Below are positions 1 to 5,403 of a stretch of DNA of 6,241 bases, piece by piece. This DNA comes from Nitrososphaerales archaeon TH526 (GTDB lineage: Archaea > Thermoproteota > Nitrososphaeria > Nitrososphaerales > Nitrososphaeraceae). The stretch lies in the NCBI GenBank assembly GCA_014523665.1, contig JAATVR010000352.1, positions 1-6,241 of the forward strand. The letters run 5' to 3'. The notes under the pieces are model-generated. The model was not told the DNA's origin and searched no databases. It was given only the letters and a program-made list of their open reading frames with translations. Every line of letters starts with the position of its first letter. The stretch's first letter is position 1. Both the position numbers and the translations under genes were made by a program.

Positions 1-251
1 TCAAGTGCAATGACTACCTTAACAAACAAATATCGGTCATTAACCCAAAAATTGTATGCATCTTAGGCGCAACAGCGTATTCGTCGCTTCTGGGTGGTAA
101 AGCAATTACCGTAAATCGAGGAAAGTTGCTAAATATCAACGGAAGAAATTATTTCTTGACGATTCATCCTGCAGCAATTTTGTATAGAAGAAGTCTACTC
201 CGCGTCTTGGAGGAGGATTTGTCGAAGTTATCAAAATTGATCATAGAATAG
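1..251 (+). CDS. Uracil-DNA glycosylase, family 4 (C-terminal part, 5' end outside window)
   Basis: The reading frame is open from the left edge (first full codon at base 3) and ends at TAG 249-251, giving 82 residues. Seen: an early Cys in 'KCNDYLNKQI', then 'PKIVCILGATAYSSLLG', an 'RG' turn, and 'LTIHPAAILYRRSLL' followed by 'EEDLSKL'. This order matches family-4 uracil-DNA glycosylases. In that family the Cys before 'YL..QI' is the last of four ligands of a 4Fe-4S cluster, and the HPAA segment is the second active-site motif that enters the DNA minor groove. The enzyme removes uracil from DNA as the first step of base excision repair. The uracil-pocket motif near the N-terminus and the other three Cys lie outside the window, so activity cannot be judged. 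Nothing in the visible part is broken. Confidence 0.88.
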   Translation, partial: KCNDYLNKQISVINPKIVCILGATAYSSLLGGKAITVNRGKLLNINGRNYFLTIHPAAILYRRSLLRVLEEDLSKLSKLIIE

Positions 252-266
252 TGATAGCAATAGCGG

Positions 267-404
267 ATGATTTCTGAGATGCAGAAGACCACCTGGTCTC
301 ATCCTAAAAGGACTTCAAAGGAATTGGCTAAAGCAAAGTTTGAGCTGGAAACTATTCGGGTTGATTCATTGTACGTAGAAGTCGAAAAGTTCTTTTTTGA
401 GTGA
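267..404 (+). CDS. Possible small protein, 45 aa, unknown function
   Basis: An ORF starts at ATG 267 (second in-frame ATG at 279), 15 bases after the glycosylase stop, and ends at TGA 402-404. The product is basic at the front ('TTWSHPKRTSKELAKAK') and then alternates hydrophobic and acidic residues ('ELETIRVDSLYVEVEKFFFE'), consistent with a helix followed by a strand. I do not recognise a family. There is no clear Shine-Dalgarno sequence, so it would have to be translated by coupling to the upstream gene. It could equally be spacer that happens to be open. The protein-like composition and close spacing are the only support. Confidence 0.3.
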   Translation: MISEMQKTTWSHPKRTSKELAKAKFELETIRVDSLYVEVEKFFFE

Positions 405-424
405 GCACATGTTTTGTATTTGCA

Positions 425-464
425 CCGTAAATGAGTTACGGGTAAACACCTATAGAAACATAGG
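425..464. repeat. Two adjacent short hairpins between the glycosylase unit and the dehydrogenase
   Basis: The first hairpin has a perfect 6-bp stem, ccgtaa (425-430) with ttacgg (436-441), and a 5-base loop. The second has a 5-bp stem, cctat (449-453) with atagg (460-464), and a 6-base loop. They lie 24 to 60 bases upstream of the TATA-like box at 488. They could end transcription from the upstream unit or bind a regulator. Neither is followed by a T-run, so a bacterial-type terminator is not supported. Confidence 0.35.
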
Positions 465-487
465 AAATGCGATAATCTGCAGTACTA

Positions 488-496
488 CATTTATCC
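488..496 (+). promoter_or_regulatory. TATA-like box for the dehydrogenase gene
   Basis: The AT-rich element 'catttatcc' is centred near 492, about 26 bases before ATG 518. This is the spacing expected of an archaeal TATA box when transcription starts at or next to the start codon, so the gene would be leaderless. No Shine-Dalgarno sequence precedes the ATG, which agrees. The match to a strong TATA consensus is only moderate. Confidence 0.35.
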
Positions 497-517
497 AAGT
501 AGATCTTGTTCTTCCCT

Positions 518-1471
518 ATGAAATTAGGTCTAATCGGGACCGGAATGATGGGAACGCAGCTAGCGATCAGGCTAGCAAGGAGAGGACATGAAGTCATAGT
601 GTTTAACAGGGACAGATCGAAAGCACAGATTGTTCACCGCTCCATTGGTGACAACAAGATCAGAATTGCACACACAGCTGGAGAAGTAGGAAATAATTCT
701 AAAATTGTAATAGTTTGCGTGAAAGACCATCAAGCCATTATGGATATTTCTACTGCAAAAGGAGGTGCAGGTCTAATTGAATCTTCGGGGCGTACTCATC
801 CCAACAAGGACTTCATTGTAATTCAATGCAGTACAATATCTCCCATCGAATCCCATCATGTGGCACGTCTTTACGCCAACAAGAGTATCAATGTGATCAC
901 TGCGCCAATTATAGGAGGTATTAGTGCTGCAGAAAGAGGAGAACTAATTTTGATCGCAGCTGGCTCAAAAAAAATATACAATAGGGCCAAGTCACTGCTC
1001 AATGACATTAGCAAACAGGTTTTTTATGTCGGGTCAAATCATAGTACCGCAAGTACGCTCAAACTTGCAGTCAATATTAATATTGCATTGATAGCTCTTG
1101 CATTTGCGGAAGGTTTAGCATTTGTGAAGGGTACGGGGTTAGATCCCGATATTTTTCTCAAGATTCTTAATTCTACCTATTTCAGGACAGGATTAAGCGA
1201 AAATAAAGGACCAAAAATTATCAATGACGAGTACGCTCCGTCATTCTCTCTTGCAAATATGACAAAAGATCTGAAGTTAACATTACAGACAGCGTATAAT
1301 TCAGGCCTTACACTTCCAACAACTGCTTCATCTCACGCTATTTACAAGGCCTCGGAAGCAGCGGGATTATCGAAATTGGATTACACTTCAGTAGCTTCTT
1401 TCATATTAAGGCTAAATGGTATTTGTCGCTTTGGCAAGGGGAAAAATCAGAGTAGGCATACTAACGGTTGA
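518..1471 (+). CDS. NAD(P)-dependent oxidoreductase, beta-hydroxyacid dehydrogenase family (3-hydroxyisobutyrate/glyoxylate reductase type)
   Basis: The 317-residue product has the usual family length. It starts with a Rossmann dinucleotide fold: 'GLIGTGMMG' at residues 4-12, with the second strand ending in 'VFNR' (Asn30-Arg31), a pattern often linked to NADP preference. 'STISP' (105-109) and 'TAPIIGG' (128-134) match the family's ST.SP and DAPVSGG elements. Lys182 with Asn186 ('LKLAVN') matches the catalytic lysine region, and 'MTKDLKL' (248-254) the cofactor-contacting KD motif of the all-helical C-terminal domain. Oddities: the Ser normally found in DAPVSGG, which contacts the substrate carboxylate, is Ile here, and the glycine-rich loop before the lysine is replaced by 'GSNHSTAST'. 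The substrate is therefore unknown. An in-frame TTG at 506 would add four residues (MFFP), but ATG 518 puts the Rossmann strand at the N-terminus and fits the TATA spacing. It is transcribed alone and convergent with the next gene. Confidence 0.9.
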   Translation: MKLGLIGTGMMGTQLAIRLARRGHEVIVFNRDRSKAQIVHRSIGDNKIRIAHTAGEVGNNSKIVIVCVKDHQAIMDISTAKGGAGLIESSGRTHPNKDFIVIQCSTISPIESHHVARLYANKSINVITAPIIGGISAAERGELILIAAGSKKIYNRAKSLLNDISKQVFYVGSNHSTASTLKLAVNINIALIALAFAEGLAFVKGTGLDPDIFLKILNSTYFRTGLSENKGPKIINDEYAPSFSLANMTKDLKLTLQTAYNSGLTLPTTASSHAIYKASEAAGLSKLDYTSVASFILRLNGICRFGKGKNQSRHTNG

Positions 1472-1596
1472 TATCAATTTAAAGTATGGTATAAAGGAAA
1501 AAAAGGATATGCCACTATTCAATGGATTTAGGTACTATCCAGCATTAATAAAACGCTTTCCATCATGACAACACGATAGAATAGTTGCTAGGTGGA

Positions 1597-1614
1597 CTCC
1601 ATCTAAAGATGGTC
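1597..1614. other. Short hairpin between two convergent genes
   Basis: ccatct (1599-1604) and agatgg (1607-1612) are inverted repeats. The outer bases 'gac' and 'tc' extend the pairing with one bulged base. The hairpin sits just past the stop of the leftward gene (1621) and about 125 bases past the stop of the rightward one. It could help 3'-end formation on either strand. The loop is very small and only a weak 'tcttaattct' follows on the plus strand, so the role is uncertain. The rest of 1472-1620 shows nothing I can name. Confidence 0.25.
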
Positions 1615-1620
1615 TTAATT

Positions 1621-2793
1621 CTAACCTGAAGCCGCCAGGAGTTCCTCTGCTTGGTTCAAGTTACTGTTGATCTTGTCTATGTGTTCTTGAATCTGCTCTA
1701 ATGGTGCATGGGTCTGAATCAACTGTCTCAGGTCTTCTCTGAGCATCAATTCAGTTGTCTCCATTAGGGTCTTATTCTGTTCCGCTAATGGAGCTTCTAT
1801 AAACTCATAGTTGTCTAGGTACGCTTGTATGGCTAGAGTGTCAGCCTGATCGTAGTTCTGATTTTTATATTCATCAAGCGTTTGGTTTAGCAAATTGCGA
1901 ATCTCAGGGATAAAAGCTGAAGTATCACCGCTAGTGCCCGAGATACTTTCTTCATTTATTCCCGTCACCTCAGAAATCTCATGTAAGATCGATCCAATCT
2001 CATTGGATATTACTTCAGGATTTGACTTTTCCTGAACAGCGTTTCCTAGGTCTGTGAAGAATCCATTTATCACTTGGATGTCAGCTGACTTCTCCTGCGG
2101 AATCATGTGAGATGATTCATTAAAAACTGAGCCAGCTCTTGAAATAAATGCTTGTCCATCCTGATACTCTACTATTTCCTTTAATTGACCATTCTCTATA
2201 GCTTCTTTGTATTCGTTCTCTGCCACAGATAGTAGATTTCCTACGACCATAAGATTGAATGCACTGTCACTTGTCTCTTGGGCTGGGACGACCTTCCCAA
2301 CAGTATCATTGAGTAGGCCATTGATATCTAGAGCCTTAGTCTTAAATTCGTCAACGGTTGAATTGTCAACCATATTTGAAAGCTGACTCAAGGAAGTTGA
2401 TAACGATTGATTCAGACTTGGATCTGTAGCCTCTATCTGGACCTCTATGCTACTGTAAATCTCATCGATTGGATGAAGGGTATGAGCCTTCGCCAATGTT
2501 GTATTTCCAATTTCTTTGTTTGCAACTGCTTGGTCTAGATGACCTCTTATCTGTTCTATATTGGAATCAAAATCCACTAACGAGCTGTTCGATGCACTAG
2601 TACTCAAATTCGTGACATTCTGAATTGTACCAACTTCTGTCCCCTCCGATTCTTGTCCTTGCGCAAATCCTGGGTACAAATAGACTGACGTAAAAATAGC
2701 CATAGTGGCAGCAGCAATACAAGCCGCAAAGAGAACAGGATTGATATGTCGTTTACTTGAAGTCAAACTTTTCGATTCGTTTTGCATTCTCAT
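1621..2793 (-). CDS. Exported helical protein resembling the extracytoplasmic domain of FTR1-type iron permeases
   Basis: From ATG 2793 the product has 390 residues. A basic N-region (K8, K14, R15) precedes a hydrophobic stretch at 18-40 ending 'LYPGFAQG', a typical signal peptide or anchor of this lineage. The rest is polar and helical, with no further membrane span. Two stretches recall the periplasmic helical repeats of FTR1-family permeases: residues 78-170, with 'GNTTLAKAHTLHPIDEIY' (96-113), and 297-387, with 'YKNQNYDQADTLAIQAYL' (309-326) followed by 'NYEFIEAPL'. The second resembles the 'AYL.GFE..E..L' pattern of that domain. There is no C-terminal REXXE permease bundle, so this is a stand-alone exported module. 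It may bind or deliver a metal at the cell surface, but that is inference. About ten N-X-S/T sequons suggest a glycosylated surface protein. The frame stays open to TTG 2868 and ATG 2865, but ATG 2793 gives a normal signal peptide and fits the TATA-like box; ATG 2787 is also possible. Confidence 0.7.
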   Translation of the reverse strand: MRMQNESKSLTSSKRHINPVLFAACIAAATMAIFTSVYLYPGFAQGQESEGTEVGTIQNVTNLSTSASNSSLVDFDSNIEQIRGHLDQAVANKEIGNTTLAKAHTLHPIDEIYSSIEVQIEATDPSLNQSLSTSLSQLSNMVDNSTVDEFKTKALDINGLLNDTVGKVVPAQETSDSAFNLMVVGNLLSVAENEYKEAIENGQLKEIVEYQDGQAFISRAGSVFNESSHMIPQEKSADIQVINGFFTDLGNAVQEKSNPEVISNEIGSILHEISEVTGINEESISGTSGDTSAFIPEIRNLLNQTLDEYKNQNYDQADTLAIQAYLDNYEFIEAPLAEQNKTLMETTELMLREDLRQLIQTHAPLEQIQEHIDKINSNLNQAEELLAASG

Positions 2794-2820
2794 ATTAGTT
2801 GAACCTAACTTGCAACATAT

Positions 2821-2832
2821 TCTATTTATCTC
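2821..2832 (-). promoter_or_regulatory. TATA-like box for the exported FTR1-like protein
   Basis: Read on the minus strand, this is 'gagataaataga', an A/T-rich element centred near 2826. A start of transcription about 26 bases downstream falls near 2800, just before ATG 2793. This favours 2793 (or 2787) over the upstream in-frame starts at 2865/2868, because the box would otherwise lie inside the coding region. Confidence 0.4.
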
Positions 2833-2971
2833 ATTTGGTGATTCTCGATCCAGAGAATAGCACATCAATTTTTGATACTAATTTGCTCCCTTCATTAGGA
2901 TAATCACGATTAATAGTTGAAAAATATATTGTAATCTCATTCTATGGACAGAAAATCAGCAGAGGCAATAA

Positions 2972-3005
2972 ATATTAGTTGAGACTAATTAGACTGGTCT
3001 AATAT
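2972..3005. promoter_or_regulatory. Nested tandem dyad, candidate operator
   Basis: The half-site attag(t/a) occurs four times in alternating orientation within 34 bases: attagt (2974-2979), actaat (2984-2989), attagac (2988-2994) and gtctaat (2997-3003). The last pair is a perfect 7+2+7 palindrome. The first pair has a 4-base spacer. The outer ends atattag (2972-2978) and ctaatat (2999-3005) also pair with each other. Such paired dyads are typical binding sites for two dimers of a helix-turn-helix repressor or activator. The site lies about 140 bases upstream of the nearest TATA-like box of the leftward exported-protein gene, and 8 bases before the 'gtggag' of the rightward 46-codon ORF, so its target is unclear. 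Confidence 0.5.
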
Positions 3006-3118
3006 CAAAGAAGTGGAGAATAAATGATGACTGCACAATGTCTGGATAACATGCAATTGGCATCTGTATATTTGTATGTTTACAGTCGCATTTGGAACAT
3101 TCGAAATCTAACCTACAA

Positions 3119-3197
3119 ATCCTACTCGGCTACAACACAGAAACAATCAGCTCTATCTTCTTGATATTATACTGACCAAATCCTAGCCGGGTAGGAT
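3119..3197. repeat. Long-range inverted repeat with nested helices, possible structured RNA
   Basis: A 13-base arm, atcctactcggct (3119-3131), is complementary to agccgggtaggat (3185-3197), with one G.T pair if read on the plus strand. The 53-base interior contains tcag (3147-3150) pairing with ctga (3172-3175), and tatc (3154-3157) pairing with gata (3163-3166) around a 5-base loop, so three helices nest one inside the other. The inner 4-bp pairings could be chance. It does not fold as a tRNA: no T-arm or D-arm consensus is present. Confidence 0.35.
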
Positions 3198-3442
3198 ATT
3201 ATCTCAATAATGATAACAGTTCAAGAAATTCAGTATAAGCATTGCTCTTCTGCCTTACTCAATAATTGCAAGGACTGAGATTCCTTGAATTCACAAACTG
3301 CACAAGTACGAAATGTACTCTAAATGCATACTAATAACACTCATAGCACTCAAATATGATGGACTGAGTTTACTCATTTTCAATATTCTGGCGTGAAAGG
3401 GCAATTGGACAGGCGAGTGAAACTACGCAAACACCACTTCTC

Positions 3443-3458
3443 CACTAGAAATCTAGTG
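3443..3458. repeat. Perfect 16-base palindrome
   Basis: cactaga (3443-3449) and tctagtg (3452-3458) are perfect inverted repeats separated by two bases. It lies 115 bases past the stop of the leftward hydrolase gene. It may be a protein binding site or part of a 3' end. No T-run follows on either strand. It has the same 7+2+7 geometry as the palindrome at 2988-3003, but a different half-site. Confidence 0.4.
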
Positions 3459-3572
3459 TAAATTGAAAACCACAACATTAAATGTATTCCATCATCGTAA
3501 TTTTCTTAGATCGTGGGCAGGTACCCTCTGCTCACTTAATATCCTTTACTCTAAGATTCAAGACTACCAGAA

Positions 3573-4571
3573 TCACTGATTTAGTTGTACCTGTTGATCA
3601 CTATTTCTTAGAAATGACAGTGTCTTGTTCCACGCATCTGCCGTTTGCTCAGGAGCATAACTGTCCCTTGACGGGTTGGCAAAGGCGTGTCCCACTCCCT
3701 TGTAAATGTATATCTCGTTAGGAATTCCAATGGAATCTAGTGCCGCTTTAAAATTTGTCACATTCTCCACAGGGATTGAATTGTCTTGGTCGCCAAAGAT
3801 TCCTAGTACTGGCCACCTGATCTTAGAAAGTTCATGAGGATCAGAAACTAAGCTTCCGTAGTAAATCACAGTTGAAGACAGTGGGTAGTTCGGTTCCGTG
3901 TTTAACGCTAGTTGCAGAGACTGCTGACCGCCGAAACACCAACCTAGAGAGGAGATCTGGGACGCATTAACATTTTCTAAGGCGGCAAGATATCTAACAG
4001 CGGCCTGGAGATTTGCGATGGCCTCAGTCGGATTCTTTCTCACTGCACCAGATAATAGCCCAGCATCTTCTTGATTTGAAGCAACTTGACCATTGAACAA
4101 GTCCACAGCAAGAACAACATATCCTTCTTTTGCTAGAGTATCTGCCATCATCTTTATATGTTCATTTAAACCTCGATTCTCATGAATCATGACTACTGCT
4201 GGCAATTTACTAGTAACTGACGAGGGAGATGATGATGATGACGTTGATGCAGCAGCAAGAGCTTCTGGTGATTCAGTTTTATTTAATTTTATCAGTGAAG
4301 CGTCAGCGAACTTGGGGTAAACAAGGTATCCTGATGAGTTACCATAGTAGTTTACTGTTTGATTTTCTAATGACATGTTATTGGTCTCTTGAATGATGTT
4401 ACTTCCTGTTGAATTAGTTGAAATCCCAATTGCATTTGATGAATCAGTGATATTCGAGGAAATCATTGATGCGTTCGTTTCTTGTGCGAATACAGGACCA
4501 ATATAGTGAATCTGTGTCAAAAGAACATACGAAACAAGTGATATCATCAGCCACATTCGAAATTTTTCCAA
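3573..4571 (-). CDS. Secreted dienelactone hydrolase family protein
   Basis: The product has 332 residues. A signal peptide (K3, R5, hydrophobic 7-25, ending 'PVFAQ' at 26-30) is followed by a Ser/Asn/Thr-rich segment (31-120) and then an alpha/beta-hydrolase domain (about 123-323). Seen: 'VVMIHENRG' (126-134) with the Glu found in dienelactone hydrolases, 'LGWCFGGQQ' (209-217) with nucleophile Cys212 in the G.C.GG elbow, 'GDQDNSIP' (260-267) with Asp263, and 'GVGHAFAN' (292-299) with His296. The Cys-Asp-His triad is complete. Such enzymes hydrolyse lactones or esters; here the enzyme would act outside the cytoplasm, and its substrate is unknown. The linker 107-120 is low-complexity Ala/Ser. 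Residues 31-100 carry seven N-X-S/T sequons, consistent with glycosylation and a surface location. The start is TTG 4571: a strong ribosome binding site lies 6 bases upstream, and the alternative ATG 4556 would drop the basic residues of the signal peptide. It is divergent from the integrase fragment. Confidence 0.88.
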   Translation of the reverse strand: MEKFRMWLMISLVSYVLLTQIHYIGPVFAQETNASMISSNITDSSNAIGISTNSTGSNIIQETNNMSLENQTVNYYGNSSGYLVYPKFADASLIKLNKTESPEALAAASTSSSSSPSSVTSKLPAVVMIHENRGLNEHIKMMADTLAKEGYVVLAVDLFNGQVASNQEDAGLLSGAVRKNPTEAIANLQAAVRYLAALENVNASQISSLGWCFGGQQSLQLALNTEPNYPLSSTVIYYGSLVSDPHELSKIRWPVLGIFGDQDNSIPVENVTNFKAALDSIGIPNEIYIYKGVGHAFANPSRDSYAPEQTADAWNKTLSFLRNSDQQVQLNQ

Positions 4572-4577
4572 CTTATT

Positions 4578-4586
4578 ACCTCACCT
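4578..4586 (-). promoter_or_regulatory. Ribosome binding site that fixes the TTG start of the hydrolase
   Basis: On the minus strand this reads 'aggtgaggt', a strong archaeal Shine-Dalgarno sequence, 6 bases before TTG 4571. It is 21 bases from the next in-frame ATG (4556), too far to serve it. Confidence 0.6.
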
Positions 4587-4619
4587 AATAATGCACTGTA
4601 TTATATTTGAATGATGCGG

Positions 4620-4627
4620 TATTATAC
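4620..4627 (-). promoter_or_regulatory. TATA-like box for the hydrolase gene
   Basis: On the minus strand this reads 'gtataata', inside 'ttgtataatacc'. Transcription about 26 bases downstream (near 4598) would give a leader of roughly 27 bases that includes the ribosome binding site. A second box, 'atataatac' (4598-4606), would start the message inside or after the binding site and is less likely. Confidence 0.45.
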
Positions 4628-4632
4628 AACGC

Positions 4633-4640
4633 TTTATTTA
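4633..4640 (+). promoter_or_regulatory. TATA-like box facing the integrase fragment
   Basis: The element 'tttattta' would start transcription near 4663, 18 bases before ATG 4681. A second candidate, 'caatttat' (4654-4661), would make the message leaderless. This suggests that the truncated integrase may still be transcribed. Confidence 0.3.
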
Positions 4641-4680
4641 TCACCTATGCCTACAATTTATCTGTACAAAAGAAGTAGTC

Positions 4681-4992
4681 ATGCAAGTTCTACGCAAGAC
4701 CAATGACGATATCATAAAGGAATATTTTGATGCAATGCAAACCGAAATCAATCCAAGTGTCAATTATGTAAACACTAACCGAAACATGTTGAATAAATTA
4801 TCACATTTCCATAGGAACAGACCTTTTGCAGAAATGAAAAGGGAAGATATTATTTCCTACTTGAATAGTCTTAGAAAGTCAGATGAAATAGACCCTTTAC
4901 ACAAATGGATTGGTACCTATAACTCGCGTATTAGGAATATAATTAGGTTCTTCAAATGGTTATACTATCCAACAAAGGAGCCCAACCAATGA
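4681..4992 (+). pseudogene. Tyrosine integrase/recombinase, N-terminal domain only (truncated)
   Basis: The 103-residue product matches the N-terminal SAM-like core-binding domain of archaeal phage-type integrases. It reads as helices with 'NDDIIKEYFDAMQ' (8-20), 'FAEMKREDIISYLNSLRKS' (49-67), and 'WIGTYNSRIRNIIRFFKWLY' (76-95), which resembles the last helix before the linker. The reading stops at TGA 4990-4992 right after 'PTKEPNQ', where full-length relatives continue into the catalytic domain. The R...HxxR...Y residues are absent, and no continuation is visible in the other frames downstream. It cannot cut DNA. It is either a dead remnant or, less likely, a retained small DNA-binding protein. 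It is the first of several mobile-element pieces to its right. Confidence 0.7.
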
Positions 4993-5247
4993 CCTAATAC
5001 AGCTAAGTGCTACGGTAGCTGACCCTCAAGAAAAATGAAATTATTAGAATCGGGTTTAAGAAAGGTGGGTCTTAGTGATTTTCTTTATCATGGAATTAAA
5101 AGGGAAGTATACCTTTTCCCATTGATAAAAAATGTGCTCGATGTTATCAGAATTGCTTAAAAACCAATATGGGTAAATCGACAGTTGTACGATTTGGTGG
5201 AGTTCTGGAAAGGAAGATGGGCGATGCCGCGTTCTAAAATTACTGAG
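4993..5247. other. Spacer between integrase fragment and GC-rich fragment
   Basis: I see no convincing gene. A 41-codon plus-strand ORF at 5035-5160 (starting MKLLESGLRKVGLSDF) has protein-like composition but no ribosome binding site and no family I recognise. A small inverted repeat, aaaagg/cctttt, lies at 5098-5117. The segment is AT-rich like the rest of the genome and is presumably decayed mobile-element DNA. Confidence 0.35.
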
Positions 5248-5403
5248 AGTTGGACAGAGGAAAGCCGGGCCACCCCCCCAGACCCAGCCGTCGGATGTGG
5301 GCTTTTTGGGCGAGAAGAAGAAGCTCTGCAGGGTGTCGCCTAGGCCGAACTCGCTGTCGATCCCGTCGGCGATGGAATCCTGGTAGACGACCGGCACGAT
5401 CAT
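5248..5403 (-). pseudogene. Fragment of a bacterial outer-membrane protein (phenol-degradation MetA-like 'transporter' family)
   Basis: On the minus strand about 52 codons read as a slice of a Gram-negative outer-membrane beta-barrel: 'IVPVVYQDSIADG', 'SEFGLGDTLQSFFFSPKKP', 'GWVWGGGPAFL.PT'. The GLGDT.QS.FFSPK and W.WG.GP.FL.PT strings are typical of the MetA-pathway phenol-degradation (Phenol_MetA_deg) family. A full protein has about 250-300 residues, so this is roughly a fifth of it, lacking both ends. The block 5261-5400 has 89 G/C of 140 bases by hand count (about 64 percent), far above its AT-rich surroundings, and uses GC-ending codons. The reading frame joins without a stop to archaeal-looking sequence on both sides (open 5056-5469), but the flanks are unrelated to the family. 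It is either a very small foreign insertion or an assembly artefact. It is not a working gene. Confidence 0.6.

Larger units (their letters stand above)
2869..3572. other. Gene-poor region of about 700 bases with several inverted repeats
   Basis: I recognise no conserved protein, tRNA or other known RNA on either strand. The region holds the nested dyad at 2972-3005, the long-range stem at 3119-3197, small hairpins at 3269-3287 (caagga/tccttg) and 3305-3319 (agtac/gtact), and the palindrome at 3443-3458. An A/T element at 2920-2930 ('aaaaatatatt') could be a second, more distal TATA box facing either way. The octamer ggactgag occurs twice (3272-3279 and 3361-3368). One 46-codon ORF (3024-3164, +) has a plausible ribosome binding site but no recognisable product. 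The concentration of dyads suggests regulatory sites or an unannotated small RNA rather than plain spacer. Confidence 0.5.

Noticed and set aside
397..591. Plus-strand ORF of 64 codons starting at TTG 397
   Set aside because: It overlaps the strongly supported Rossmann N-terminus of the dehydrogenase in another frame, has no ribosome binding site, and its product resembles no family.
2794..2868. Longer start for the exported FTR1-like protein at TTG 2868 or ATG 2865
   Set aside because: It would place 25 polar residues with Cys pairs before the signal peptide and put the TATA-like box inside the gene.
3119..3197. tRNA gene on either strand
   Set aside because: The end arms are complementary, but there is no T-loop, D-loop or anticodon-stem consensus and the arm is 13 bases rather than 7.
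2869..3572. CRISPR array or tandem repeats
   Set aside because: The inverted repeats differ from one another and are not regularly spaced. Only an octamer (ggactgag) is repeated directly.
3482..3721. Plus-strand ORF of 79 codons
   Set aside because: More than half of it lies antisense to the C-terminus of the hydrolase, which has a full catalytic triad in the other strand. It is a shadow frame.
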